From: Cryptomeria japonica
Lineage: Eukaryota; Streptophyta; Pinopsida; Cupressales; Cupressaceae
Reading direction: 5' to 3'
Assembly: GCF_030272615.1 (NCBI RefSeq)
Contig: NC_081406.1
Span: forward strand, 403,078,939-403,138,938
Length of the DNA stretch: 60,000 bases
Shown piece after piece: positions 1 through 12,639 of this stretch; within the stretch, counting starts at the first letter, position 1; every line of letters begins with the position of its first letter. The position numbers and the translations under genes were made by a program. The notes under the pieces are model-generated. The model made no database searches. It was not told the origin of the DNA and worked only from the letters and a program-made list of their open reading frames with translations.

Positions 1-124
1 GGAATCATATAATAAATGTAGATCTCTTCCAATTAGCTGTCAAGAGTCTCTATTTAGTTGTCAATCATAGCTGAAGAATAAATTAATTTCAAACAGGTTG
101 TTATGTTCCTCTCTATTTTTAATA
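1..124 (+). repeat. Partial 5' LTR of a non-coding LTR retrotransposon
   Basis: Bases 1-124 match the repeat at 3785-3979, sharing segments such as aataaatgtagatct and gctgtcaagagtctct, and both end in ctctatttttaata. Directly after it lies a primer binding site of the initiator-methionine tRNA type (tggtattagagc from 125). The LTR start lies left of the window. Compared with the 3' copy it lacks a block of about 70 bases in the middle. Confidence 0.75.
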
Positions 125-136
125 TGGTATTAGAGC
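125..136 (+). other. Primer binding site (initiator Met tRNA type)
   Basis: tggtattagagc differs at one base from tggtatcagagc, the usual plant retrotransposon site complementary to the 3' end of initiator Met tRNA. It sits immediately after the LTR end, where first-strand synthesis would begin. Confidence 0.7.
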
Positions 137-885
137 TTAGGTTGGTTAATTGGTTAAATGATCTTTGGAAAGAGAATGCTCCTACCTTTGTGAGGTATAT
201 GTTGAGTGAGTTGTGATCAGAGCCGTTTTTTTCTACATCTTCTGTTGAAAAACACCAGATTAACTGCTGGTTGAGAGAGGAATCTGTTGCTGAGCTGCTG
301 AGGTGAAGTTTGGTGCTGCTATCATCCATTTGAGTATTGCTTATGAGTCTTTCCTAATGTTTTGAATATATGTAATAGTTTGAATATTGCGTGTGGTTTT
401 TTGTGTGAGGAGATTTTCAAAGGGAAGGCATCTAGTCTAAGGTTTTGTGCAGCTGTAAGATAATGTTAGCCATTGTTGAAGAACCACCAGATGGTGATGA
501 TGATTTCATTGAAGATGAAGAACTTGTTCTATTTTGAAGCCAACACTTTTGAAGACAAGGAAGGATACAATAGAGAATAATTAGATATCCTCAATAGTCT
601 GAGGTGCTTGTGGATCGGAGAAACTATACCCCATTGGGACTACAAGACGTACATGTGAGGATTGCTGTCGAATAGTTAAAGGGAGATCCAAAATTTAGAA
701 GCTCAACATATTACCTTTATGAGGGTGGTGAGATCCTTTGTAATGTCTTTCATAAATTACCATTATTATTCTAAATACCTTGTTTGGAAAATTTAATTTT
801 CTTAATTGAAAAGAAATTACCATATAGATGATTACAAATAATTTGTATTTCCATATAGAAGATAATTCAAGTTTCATAGCCACTA

Positions 886-1160
886 TGAAAGGTTGATGTC
901 ATTATCTAAGAGATATGTTTCGTCATATTCACCATTTAACATCAATATGAAAGGTTGATATCGTTATCAAAAGGAAATATGTATCATCATATTCATCATT
1001 AACATCAATATGAAAAGTTGATATCGTTATCAAAAGAAAATATTTATCATCATATCCACTATGAAGATAACTTATTTTATCATTTCCACAATGAAGATCA
1101 TCATATCCACTATGAAGATAAATAATTATGCTATTTCCATTATGAAGATAAAATATTACA
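886..1160. repeat. Degenerate tandem repeat with gatatcgttatc units
   Basis: About three units of roughly 68 bases share the order gaaaggttgat, atcgttatcaaaag, tatcatcatattca. They are followed by four short copies of a cactatgaagata-like motif. The core ttgatatcgttatcaa is itself a small inverted repeat (ttgata/tatcaa). Confidence 0.55.
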
Positions 1161-3722
1161 TCTATCTAGATAAGATAGTTCAGTACAATTAACTTTTCCA
1201 TATGTGCTTCATTCAGGACAACACTTATTAGCATTGTAGCTCAACATGAAATAACTGACAAACAATAGGAGTGTCTCCATACATCTCTGTTATGTTGATG
1301 GGATGAGAGATGAGAGCATAGTTGAGGCGCTTTACCGCCTAACCACGAAGCAACTTGCTTCCCCAGAGTACTTCCTACTCGAAGAATCACCGACCCTGCT
1401 CAGAAAGCCTAGCAACCTAGAAAATACAAAGCTGGGAGGAACACTCGGTGCAACCTGATATGTCATGCATACTACTATGAATGCATTCAGGATGTGGCAG
1501 GGATACAATAATAACTTGCTAGCCATTAAATACATCTATTTCAATGTCATGGCTTTGGCCAAAGCACTTTAAATGTGATTTTCCTGTAAAGAGGATCATC
1601 CATCCCACATTTGGCACCCTATCCCGGAAACAAGGCTACTCAAACACATTCGATCATAATGATATGCATATGAAGATATCACTTATATGGCTGTTCAAAT
1701 GCAGAATTTAATGTACATGCATCCGCATATTGTTCTAAATGAAGATTGTTACTAATGTATTGTTCTGTCATGAGAATAATTTTCAGATTCATTATAATGC
1801 ATATGCAATCTTCATAAATACACTTGTATGGCTGTTTATGTAACACAGATAGGAAAAAAAGTCTTATTGTAGCATATAAATCAGAATCATACAATGTTTT
1901 ATACAGATTATAAATAAGAAGGTATAGCACAGAATATGCCTATTATTTTTTCATACTAAATTTCAGATTGTGTGTATACGTTCTTTTAAAAGTAGAATAA
2001 GAATATGATTAAACTTAATTCAAGAAGTATGTATATATATATACTTCTATCCTATCGTATTCTGATTCTCATATGAACAATAATGATATAAATCAAGCAT
2101 ATAAACCTACTTTTGTTTTGTTGTTTGGAAGAAGAATGCAGCACTATAACCACTCCTGTTTCACCCTTCAACATGCATTCCAGCTATCAATCTCTTCCTT
2201 GTCCAAGTTAATGCTAGATACAATGCTCTTCAATGCGCCCACCTTTTCAGCATTCAAACCTTCTTGGGTTTTGGTAATTAAAAGAGAGTAAAATTGACAG
2301 AGAATACGATCTAGTCTTTCTTCCTTCTTGTCTGCCATGATAGCGGTTCCTTCTCTCTTAATAATGATAGAGTAACATTCATTTTTTGTTTTTCATGGCC
2401 CTTGCTTGGGCATTACCAAGTCGATTCAAAAGTTTATTCAAGAGAGCATGCATCGAGCTGTTCTGTTCTTTCCATCACATTCTTGGAAATAGTCAGATTT
2501 CTTTTTCAGTTTTGTTCAATTACCAATGATATCGATGATCAAAAAGATGCTATTATTTCTTGACAGATTCAATAACAATTAGAAAATGATTTCCAAGTAT
2601 TCTTTATCGGCTTAGTTATGACAACTTCTTTGCTTGTGGCAAGAGTTATTCATAATATTATTATCAAAGGCCGATTATCATGTTCTATCTTTATTTTTAT
2701 AATCGTATACACTCATACAGAATTTCATTCATACATATGTGTGTATATGTATATTCACTATACATATACATACATATGTATGTGGTATGTTGAGATGATA
2801 TATTTCAAATAAGTATAAAACAGTCATTCATGAACAGAATTATTGTATGGTCTACACATTATACATGTGTCCATACTGTTATTTCCATGCTTGATACAAA
2901 TACATTTGGGCAATTATGTCTATCTTTCGTCCACATGCATATGTATTAGGTGTGGATAATAGCATTATGGATGCCTATATAGTGTTCATAACAGATTTAA
3001 ATTTATATTTTTTCCAAACAGTATTAAGATGTTATATCCAAAAGCATATGAGGATTATATACCTATCATGAAAGCAGAAAAGCCAAGCATGAATTCAGTG
3101 ATCGCAAACAAGGTATTCATTCTTTTATCATTATTTCTAAGTAATTAAGAATTCATTCACTATTCATTTACTTGATAAGACACATGAATGCATTGCGATG
3201 CTACATAACCCATTGGATGCATCTGAGTGTGTCTTCCTGTTTGCATTTTACTTGATCACTAAGCATTTCCTACCCCAATCATACTCTCATCTATGTTTTT
3301 AACCTGCAATAAATCTTTTCTTTTCCTATCACACTCAAGAAACCATTAGCAGCTTAATCATGACAATACTATAATTAGAATTGCAATATCATCTCTTGTC
3401 TAAAAAGAATAATCATTTATTTAAATTTCTTACTCTTAACAATTATCAATCAAGCCAAAATTGATTATTCATTTTTTATTTAATAATTTAAATTAATAGG
3501 ATGTTACACACTTCATGTGCAAATGGTGTCCAATGATGTTGGGAACTTGGATGATAGATAGGTGACTATATTTGTAGTTGGGAAGTGGCTTGATGCAGTT
3601 GGAGAGTAGCTTGAAGATGTCTTATTGATCTAAAAACTGTCTTAAAATAAAAGTTTATGCATAATATATTTCCTATTATTTTATGTTTTAGGTCAATATA
3701 ATGTTGTAGCAATAAGAGGGGG

Positions 3723-3979
3723 TGTTGAAATATAATGTTCCAATAGTTTGACAGAACTTTAGTTGTCATTAGAGTATAAATAAGAATCAAATAATAAATG
3801 TAGATCTGTTCCAGTTAGCTGTCAAGAGTCTCTAGTTAGTTGTCAATCATATTTAGTTTGGTGTCAAAATATATAGCTATTTTATAGGAATTTTGTTATT
3901 CTTCTTCAGCTATAAAATTGTTACTTGCTGAAGAATAAATTATTCAAATAGGTTGTTATGTTCTTCTCTATTTTTAATA
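3723..3979 (+). repeat. 3' LTR of the non-coding element
   Basis: It starts with TGTTGAAATATAATG after a polypurine run and ends in tttttaata, the same end as the partial 5' LTR at 1-124. It is 257 bases long. The target-site duplication cannot be checked because the left flank is outside the window. Confidence 0.7.
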
Positions 3980-6900
3980 GGGAGCGCAATTGAAATTGGT
4001 CCAAGAAGAAGCTCAAACCAAAGGAGAATCTTAAACAAACAAGAGCTAGATGTGTTTGTGAGAAATAATACATTCATCTTAAATTCAAAGATAACATTCA
4101 AAGCAGTATTGCATTTTTATTGACAATGAGTCTATTGGTTTTGTCATTGGGGGACAATTTGGTAAAATGGTATATATCATGTGCGAGCAAACATGGAAAT
4201 ATTCTTATTTCAAACTTTCACATCGATACACTAGCAAAAGAGTGTTGATGTTAAAGGGAGTCTCGAGGATAAGAGGTTGTAATTAAAATAGAGTAATATT
4301 GAGAATCCTTTGATTAGACATGCCACAATTTTTTTAATAAAGTGACATCTTGGTGCGTCTCATCCATGTTAATTTTATGTAAGCTTTAAAGATCTCATTC
4401 TTGATGCTTTTATGGCTATCTTTTTTTCGATATGGAAGGAGCATTGATAGGGGAGGTATTTGAGGAAAGATGGTTAATATCAAGACCAATGCTTGTTTAA
4501 GGACATACATGGGGTATACCATGTGTGTGATTTTGACCCTTTGTATAACTTCCATGCATGATTGGAGAGCGTTGAATAGATATCTGTTACACCCACTTTT
4601 TATATCTGAGATACATTTTAGTTTATGAAGCAACATCAGTATCCAAAATATAGCTGAAATTTGAAATGGTTGAATGCCAAATTTAGCTAAAAGGAGGCCA
4701 AGATAATATGGATTGTATTGGAATAATGGCTGTATAGAGTTTGATAGAATTGGATGGCACTCACTTCAATTAGTGTATATACTTGTATTTGTTATTTGTA
4801 AGGAGGTTGAAGCTCGGGATGAGCACAACTTAGCATGAGGGAAAGTGATCAAGGTGTATAGTGTGGGTGACAACAGAAAATGCTTCCGCAAAACCCAAGC
4901 AAGGATAATTTGCTCGAAGAAGAAATATCTTCGCAAAGAACAAAAAGAGAAATAACTTCCCAAGCAATTGATTTCTTTGCATGTGAATGATGTGGTGAAA
5001 CAACTTGGGATGGCAACTTGAGGATGAATACAATTAGTGACCTGCAAACAAATCAAAGCATAAGTTGATGATAAGCAATTATAGCGGCCAAGTGTGTTAG
5101 GATCAACTTCCACCACATGATCAAAAGGTTGTTCCATAAGGAAGATTTGAGCGGAGGACATTATAGGAAAGGGAGATCAAAATGGGCTTATGATTATTAG
5201 TGTGCTATTTAGATGAAGGTCATTGCATCCATGCATTCAGGAGGAATTGAAGGAATTGTAATAAGTGACGTGCAAGATGAAAAGAGTTTAATGTAAACCT
5301 GTGGAAAGAGGTTAATACACAAATGTATTTTGTGTAATATCCTCATTTTTGGGTTTTCTTGCATTATAGTTGGCTCCGACCTTCTCAGTGTGTGCCAGCC
5401 TTATCAGAGGGGTTATTTGATGTTACAGGTGAGCTCTAATGGTTCTGGGGACTCATATGTTACTTTTTAAAGTTATTTCCAGCTTTTGGTGTGTTCTCCA
5501 AGATTCTTTGAGAGTGTCTATTTATAGTAAGTCATTTGGTTGGGTCCGATTCTCATTATTCATCATCGGTATCATCTGTGTAACTAGTTTTCAATTCCGA
5601 TACTTTTCGATAGTTTCCATGACTCGTGTATTAATGAGCTACTATTTAATTATTTTTACTAAGGTTGCTAATTTTATTAAAATAATTTAATGGGCACCTT
5701 AGTATAATAGCTCATTGGAATGAGAATTGAATGTTTTGAGTGTAAGACGTTGATAAAGTGACTTTTAGTGCTAAGAACGTAATCACTTTTTGGGAATATG
5801 AGACTTATTTAATTTATAAAGTGATTTTATATTATATCTTTTTGGAAAGTTCTTATGATGGTTATAAAAAGAAGGTTGAGCATCTTATTTGATAGATATG
5901 GAAGATTCAGAAGCTTGTTTATTTCTTTGGGGAGATTTGGAGGTTTGTGCTTGTGGCCAAAACTCTTACTAGTGGGACAAAAACCCCAACAGTTTCTTAG
6001 AGTCGAGGTTAAAAACTCTGTCTTCATCAGAGTGGTTCCATTCAAGGATTGTCAGAGTGCTGAGGGATTTGAGCGGGGGTGAAAACTATTGTTCATTTGG
6101 TGCAGATTTAGAGGTGGATTCAGGTAGGATTCACAATTTTGCTAAAAGAGATTTACAGGTTTGCTTTGGATTGAAAGGAAGTTTTGAAATTTGCGAGGTC
6201 TTAAAATAGACAAATTTTGGGAATCACCAGGAAGATCTGGACAGTTCAAGGGAAAATCTTTATTGCATTCTGAGCAGAAACTTCTTTATAGAGTAGTTAA
6301 CATGGAATATCTGCTGATATGATGTAGTTGAGTTCATCCTTCTATAGTGAGGGACATGATATGAATGAATGACGATTATGGTGGGTTTGTGGTAACTCCT
6401 TGGTGCTGGAAGTGAGTTTCATTCTGGCTGCTGAAGGATTGATTCCTGAGTCAATTAAGTTTGGGAGACAAGTGTGGAATTTTAATGTGAATATGGTAAC
6501 CTGTTGTGTGGGCATTTGATAACTTTTGCCTATTTATTGAGTCATTTATCTCTGCAGTTTGCAAGGTGCGAAGTGTTATTTGTGGCTAGCAAAGACATCT
6601 TTAACTGCTGTATAAGTTCAGACCTGACAAGTGTTTTATCCACTATCATAATTGCTTTCATGGCAGGAATTTCTATTCTTGCTTGGTCTGTTGGTTTTTG
6701 TGGGTCGAACTGGGCCCTATGCTGGATGTATGAATATTGGGATGGTGTGAATTGGCCCCATATTGGTGTGGAGAACCTCTGGTGATCTGTCCTTCACCCA
6801 GACATGAAAGTTTATATGCAGCAACCACTTCTATGTCATCCTTGGGATGCTCACTGTTCATTTCTAGGCATTGGTGCCCATTAATACTATGCAATACAGG

Positions 6901-7653
6901 TGATTGGGAATTGTTTCAGAGGTCAGATTCATGCTTATAACTATTTCTATGTATTGTATAAATTGCTGCAATATAAAACTCAGAAATTTATGTAATCTGC
7001 GTTAATATCCTGGAGTTGTCAAGATTAAAACTATTTCTCTGTCAATGGTATTAAGTCATCTTAAATCACTCACATTTCTGCAATTTATTCCAGTTTATAG
7101 CAGATTATTGCATAGAGAATTTTGTTGACAATACATGTGTTTAGCTTGTATTTGAATGTGAGTCCGAACGCAAAATGCTATGGTGCTCCATTGTATACTC
7201 AGCAAACAATATCTCTGAGTCAGCAAAACAGCAATTACAGAGATCAGCAAATGTAAACTATCTGAGAAACATTGTTATTCCCTTGAACTATAGAAGTGCA
7301 CAAAAAATTGTGATAGCAAACAGGGGTGGTATCTTACGCTTAGGCTAGTGGTTTCTATATAGATGTCATCAAGTTTTAATGTGATGCTTCCTTGAGGATT
7401 GGTCAATGTAATGGCTGATTGTACAATTATTATTGAGTTCTCATGGGAATGGTTGAATTATGAGTACATGTTTGATAAATGTCTAAATAGATTTAGTTAG
7501 GCAAATGTTTATTGATTGACTTGGTTCCTTAAGCAATGCTTTGATTTTTTTTCCTGTTGACACATTTATGGGGTTCTTGGGGAATTGTTGCACCATGAGT
7601 GAGCTCTTAGATTCTTTGGGTTCTAAGTAATAGGCTGGTGAGGTAGCTCTTTC
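3980..7653. other. No supported gene
   Basis: AT-rich DNA with only short, unrelated open frames on both strands (largest 131 codons at 4766-5161, minus). None shows a domain or a splice-consistent exon set that I recognise. It presumably belongs to the long intron or upstream region of the LAZ1-like gene, but nothing in it proves that. Confidence 0.5.
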
Positions 7654-8644
7654 TGTAATGTCCCCTTTTTAGGCTTCCTCTATTTCTAGAGGTCAGCCTA
7701 TGACTTTGGTCCCCTTAGGCTAACATGGTGATTGGGGGACCCTTACGAGGGTGTTCTATGGCCCTTCAACTGACCTTTTGCAAAATATGCAATTAGACTC
7801 TCTTATATAACAACAGCAGCGATGAAGGTTCCCCACCAATCTCATTCAAATTCAACACACTTCCTTTAGGATTATGAATTTTGAAAGCAATTCAATTTAA
7901 GGTTTGAATTATGCTAATTTTTTTGATTTTGACTCTCATGTGAACTCTCAAATTAACACAAATGTTATGTGTTAAGGTTCTGTAATGCATATATGCATTT
8001 TTATACTTATTTTCATATGAATATTTAATATTTCCCCATATATATAAATTTTTCCTTATTTTTTATGTAGCCATCACCTTTGCTGTCCCTTGGCCATCGC
8101 CAAAAGTGGCTCAAAAAACCGAGGACTTAAAAATACGTCCCCCCATCCCCGCGTCCCAGAAACTCGGGGTAAATTAGTTAAAATGATAAAAAATTGAAAA
8201 GCAAGGTCCTTGTTTGATGCACCCAAGATTTAAATTTTTTTGCCCTGGTTCTGATGAGATATACCACTAAGGTGTTGGTAAAATATTTTTTTATAGTCTA
8301 TAAGCATCCTCATTAAAAATAATTAAATTAAGTCATTAATGCACCAATTTTGCGAAAATCGCTAGAATACATTGAAATTGATAACTGATCATGCTGGCGT
8401 GATCCCAATGAAGAATAATGACAAATGGAGCCAACTGGGCAACTTACTAGAAAAGGATGGTTTCTCCAAGATTCTTGGAGATCACACCAGAAGTCAGAAA
8501 TCACTTCCAAAAAATGCATACGAGTCCTCCAGACCAGCTGAGCTCACAGACAACATCAAATAACTCATTTGATCCAACAAATACCCACCAAGAAAGTCAA
8601 AGTCAATTGCAATGCAAGAGAACCCTGAAAATTGGGACATTACA
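7654..8644 (-). repeat. LTR-like repeat, family B, with tgtaatgtcc...ggacattaca ends
   Basis: The segment begins tgtaatgtcccc and ends ggacattaca, a TG...CA structure with short inverted ends. Its right part (8180-8644) matches 12640-14256, including gcacccaagat, gagtcctccaga and attgggacattaca. Minus orientation is inferred from the related copy ending near 24613, next to a minus-strand 3' terminus. Flanking five-base repeats do not match, so the left border is provisional. Confidence 0.45.
8080..8177. mobile_element. Solo end fragment of a hAT-like element
   Basis: The stretch containing ccccatccccgcgtccc and aaactcggggtaaattag closely matches the right end of the hAT element at 10020-11031 (ccccatcccctcgtccc type sequence, then aaactcggggtaacatag). 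No matching left end is seen upstream. It is a truncated relic inside the family B LTR. Confidence 0.45.
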
Positions 8645-10011
8645 ACTAGTGGATTGAATTCTTAAGTCATAATAATGAATGCTTTGAGTGGTAGGACCTT
8701 TAAACTTGAGACATCTGGTCTGTTTGAAAAAAATGGACCCAAAGGGCTCATGATTGAGAAGAAAAAGAGATGCCGAGGCAACTGGTTATCCTATGTTGAG
8801 AATCTTGATAAATACCAAAGTGCTCCAGTATTTTTAGGATGAAAAATAAACTTGTATCTTTGAACCACTTTGAATATGTTCAACTTTCTGAGAATGCCCA
8901 CTATTTGTTGAGTTGTGGTTAAGGATACCTTGTACAATGACAATGTTTTTGAAAATTTCTCTATTTTTAACAAGATCAGATTGGCTGGGCATATGATTTT
9001 TGAGAGCATGTGTTTGATACAAGTCACTATGAGTTTGGAGATGACCCTCTATACTGTGCTCCATAGTTTAATTGGTTTGAAGCTATTAGTTTTGGGATAG
9101 CATGGACAAAAGTAGTTGTGTTAGACTATTTAAGGATTTTGTTGGCTTTAGCCTTTAGGTGATTCCTCTATTTCCTTAAAGAGATTTTCCTTGATTATTT
9201 TTCACAAATCCTGCAAACTGGTTCTGAAAGCCTCTAGTCTTCAAGATGTGTCTTTTACTAAAGTCAATTGCTTGTGCTTCTGAGTTAATAATTTTATCTT
9301 TCAATTGTTGGCGTAAAATCCCTCCTCAAATCTGCCCTCAAAAGTTTTTCTTTTCTCCCAACTAGTTACCATGCAATTTCACTCACAATTTGTTTGTATA
9401 CTGAGCACATAGATTTCAGATTTTTACCAAGGTATGGTTATTTGTTTGACAGATTTTATTGCAGTTTCTTTTCATAACAACATACAGAAATGCATGAAGA
9501 ACAATAGCATAGAGGGACAGAAATAAAAATGCTTTTCCCTTAATAAAATCATTACACAAACTATAGAGGAAAGTATCAATTTTCTGACCTTTATAATAGT
9601 TACAGAAGACTGACTTTAACTGTACCACTCACAGAACTTCATGTGTGCAGCATACATTCAATTTAGAGACCAAAAATGCATTTCCAGCTCTATTGTTAAG
9701 TTACCGGTGTAATAAACTACCCCAAATTGTAACCCAATTTTTCACACCTTTCTATTTCACTTCTGAGCACTGATATCATATCAAACAGTGTGCATGATTG
9801 CCTAGTTAAGTGATTCTGTGTGTCTTTAGATGTGTTGCTGCTTGTATAGTTTTCAAGTAACATTCATAATGAAGATATTCCTTGATTTCATAAAAGTGTG
9901 TTTCAGAAGAGTTTCTTGCTTAGAAATGCATGTAATAAACAATGACAAATTATAACCTCAAAACAACTGAAAATGAATGGATTTCATTTATTGGCAATAA
10001 CTGATACAAAA
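8645..10011. other. No supported gene
   Basis: Only short, overlapping open frames on both strands with no recognisable domain. No repeat structure stands out. Confidence 0.45.
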
Positions 10012-10019
10012 TAGAGAAT

Positions 10020-11031
10020 CAGTGTTACCCGGAAATGTGTTTCCACCCTAAAGGCACATGTTTCGGAAATGGAAATGGCTTCGGGGATGGGGGATGGCCG
10101 GAAACGTTTCCAAGCCATCCATCCCCGACCAAGCAAAATATTCAGAAACAGTCAATGATTTGGTTGGAGACCGTTGACCGTCCCTGGGACGGACGGCCGT
10201 TTCCAGTGGCAGGAGGCATTAAAAAACAATTTTTTTTATTAAATCTATTTTTTATTGCAGCGATATAGGATTGCTTGGAGTATGTACCCGATTGTGGATC
10301 TTCGACCTTCCTTTGATACTCTTCCAAACTGGAAATAGAATTCAGATAAAACCTATTCGATGTCTTTTTGCAATGAAATGATTGCTAATATATACTCCGA
10401 ACTGCTGCCTCCTTACAGTCATTCAAATCCTGCAAAGTCTGATTAGTATTATCACCTGAGATGATATAGCCACTGTGTCCTGATTTGTATATATTAACTT
10501 GCAACAATGATGCAATCAGCTGTTTCAGATCTGACAATATTATCTTGCCCTTTGATGGGGCTGTTTTTGATATAGGATTGCTTGGAATATGTACCCGATC
10601 ATGGGTCTTTGACCTTCCTTACTTTGATACTCTTCCAAACTGGAAATAGAATTCAGATAAAACCTATTCGATGTCTTTTTGCAATGAAATGATTCTAATT
10701 TATAAATGTAATTATGTTGCCATGATGAATGTTTACTATGTTACAATGTTATATAAATTTCAGATTTATATATATATATATATAGCCGTCCTCTGCCCTC
10801 CCCGAATTCAGATAAAACCTATTCGATGTCTTTTTGCAATGAAATGATTCTAATTTATAAATGTAATTATGTTGCTATGATGAATGTTTACTATGTTACA
10901 ATGTTATATAAATTTCAGATTTATATATATATATATATATCCATCCCCTGCCCTCCCCTGCTGCGGGAAAAAAATAACGTCCCGGAAACCCTTTTCCCAT
11001 CCCCTCGTCCCGGAAACTCGGGGTAACATAG
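10020..11031. mobile_element. Non-autonomous hAT-superfamily element, 1012 bp
   Basis: The element begins cagtgttacccgg and ends ggggtaacatag, giving imperfect terminal inverted repeats around GTTACCC. It is flanked by the perfect 8-bp duplication tagagaat (10012-10019 and 11032-11039), the hallmark length for hAT insertions. The ends are GC-rich with small hairpins (for example cgtccctgggacg near 10179). The middle has internal repeats: a segment starting ataggattgcttgga occurs near 10264 and 10572, and attcagataaaacctattcg occurs three times. There is no transposase, so mobilisation would need an autonomous relative. Confidence 0.85.
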
Positions 11032-11039
11032 TAGAGAAT

Positions 11040-12639
11040 TAATTCCTGACCTTAACACACTTGACCAGCACTCAGAAATACATGGCAGTCTGAACTCATG
11101 AAGTATGAATTGCAGCTCTTTTCATAAATACAGAATGTCCTCCAAGGGGTATGAAATCATCAGTGATATAATTCAGACTTATTTATTCACTTTTCTGCTG
11201 CTCTGAATAGATTTCAATGTCATATAAATACTATATTCTGACCTGAGTATAATATCACTGTAATCTACCCGCTTTGAGGTGATAGAGCAACTCTATATGC
11301 TGGTGATAAGCTTCAGTTGTGAACAGCAAACAATGACCAAAGTTTATGCTGGTCTGGATACTTCCAGTTCACACGTCCAAGCTTCCTTTTCTGCAGTCGA
11401 CCTCTTTCCTTGCACTTGAACCCCTGAATCCCCATGCCCAGCAAATGTAAATAAGAGGTGGCATCCAAAATTCCAAAGACCAACCTCAATCTAATTCCCA
11501 ATACCAGGACACAAAGATAGTTTTACACGACTCCAAATCTCTTGGAAAGGCTACAACAGAAGGTGATAAGACAAAATAGGAAGCCACGTCTAAAGGTTAT
11601 TTGTCTTACATGGGCCTTGTTTTCACAGAAGACAGCGATCTTTATTTTTGTCTTATTATTCTTTGTCTTTTGTGCCCTTGACTCTTTTGATAATCCAAAA
11701 GGGGATACGCCAAAGTTTGGTTTTTCTTTTCTGAGTTTTGTCTTCTTTTGCCACCTCTAAGACTTGCACGATTTCCCTTAAAAAAAGAACTTCAATCTTC
11801 TAGCACTAAAGAAAAAATAAATTTGTCTTGTTCCCCAATCTGTTCTGTTTGGTCCTTTCTCAATATGGTTATAACCCCTTAATTTCTTGTCTTATTATAT
11901 ATACAATGACAGCTGCAGGCCCCATTTTGGAATAATCGGCCAGCAATTAATATCCCTCAACTATACGCCCAGTAGCATAAGTTCACACCAAATTCATTTG
12001 ATTAACTTCAATAACCAAAGGCCCTTGAGCTGCTGTGAGATATGCCAGCACATCTATAAGTCAACCAATGAAAGAGTTCCCATCATTTTAATCTGACACT
12101 ATTTTCAAAATTGATTTAGGAAGAACACCCATGATTTCTTCAAAAGGATACTTTGTCTTTTTCCACAGCTATCAAAACATCCATACACCAAACAAATATT
12201 TATTGAAGTGGATTCATCCTATTTTTGTCTTATTCAAGCTGCTTTATTATTTTTAATTTAAAGCCGCAAACTGCTTTCAAATTCCATATAGGGAATAGCT
12301 AAATCCACGCCAAGCAAAGATAGGTCAAATATGATATAAATTTAAAACTCACCCCAAACCGTTGAAGTGCAGATGTGAAATCCGAGTAACTCTGCTAGGT
12401 ATTAGTCGGGGTAGATCTTTCACCACTGGAGATAATCTTCTCCAAGAGGGTTTACATCTTAAGGAAGGCTGAGATGGACCAAGTCTGAATTTCTAGAACC
12501 ACACAAGGTTTTCTCATAGAGATATATCGGAAATAATGAACTCAACATACCAAACGAGCTACTCAAATGCCTTATACCTTTTATTGCCAACTTTGGCAAA
12601 GCTATGTTTTGAAAACATTATTAATTTAAACTTTCTTTT
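11040..12639. other. No supported gene
   Basis: AT-rich sequence with no convincing coding frame. A segment near 12355-12450 (including ctctgctaggtattag and gtagatctttca) recurs near 37865-37960, and a weaker relative lies near 14890-15010, so a dispersed repeat of unknown class is present. Confidence 0.45.

Larger units (their letters stand above)
125..3722 (+). mobile_element. Internal region of a non-coding LTR element (LARD-like)
   Basis: This stretch lies between a primer binding site and a purine-rich run (agaggggg, ending at 3722) next to the 3' LTR. I find no gag, protease, reverse transcriptase or integrase motif in any frame; the longest open frames are under 100 codons. It resembles a large retrotransposon derivative or a heavily decayed element that would depend on proteins made elsewhere. 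It contains the degenerate short repeats at 886-1160. Beyond that the interior looks like unremarkable AT-rich sequence. Confidence 0.55.

Noticed and set aside
1320-1400. Possible tRNA gene in a GC-richer stretch (gcgctttaccgcctaacc...)
   Set aside because: No cloverleaf with proper acceptor, anticodon and T arms could be drawn.
4766-5161. 131-codon minus-strand frame
   Set aside because: It has no recognisable domain, a second frame is open over the same stretch, and there are no splice or repeat links to other sequence.
6504-6785. A 93-codon frame with hydrophobic stretches that might be the missing LAZ1 upstream exon
   Set aside because: It lacks the FEHL and NPE-type motifs expected directly before EQKW, and the reading frame has no suitable donor.
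7654-8644. Complete solo LTR with target duplication
   Set aside because: The ends look right, but the flanks (ctttc and actag) do not match, so only an LTR-like repeat is claimed.
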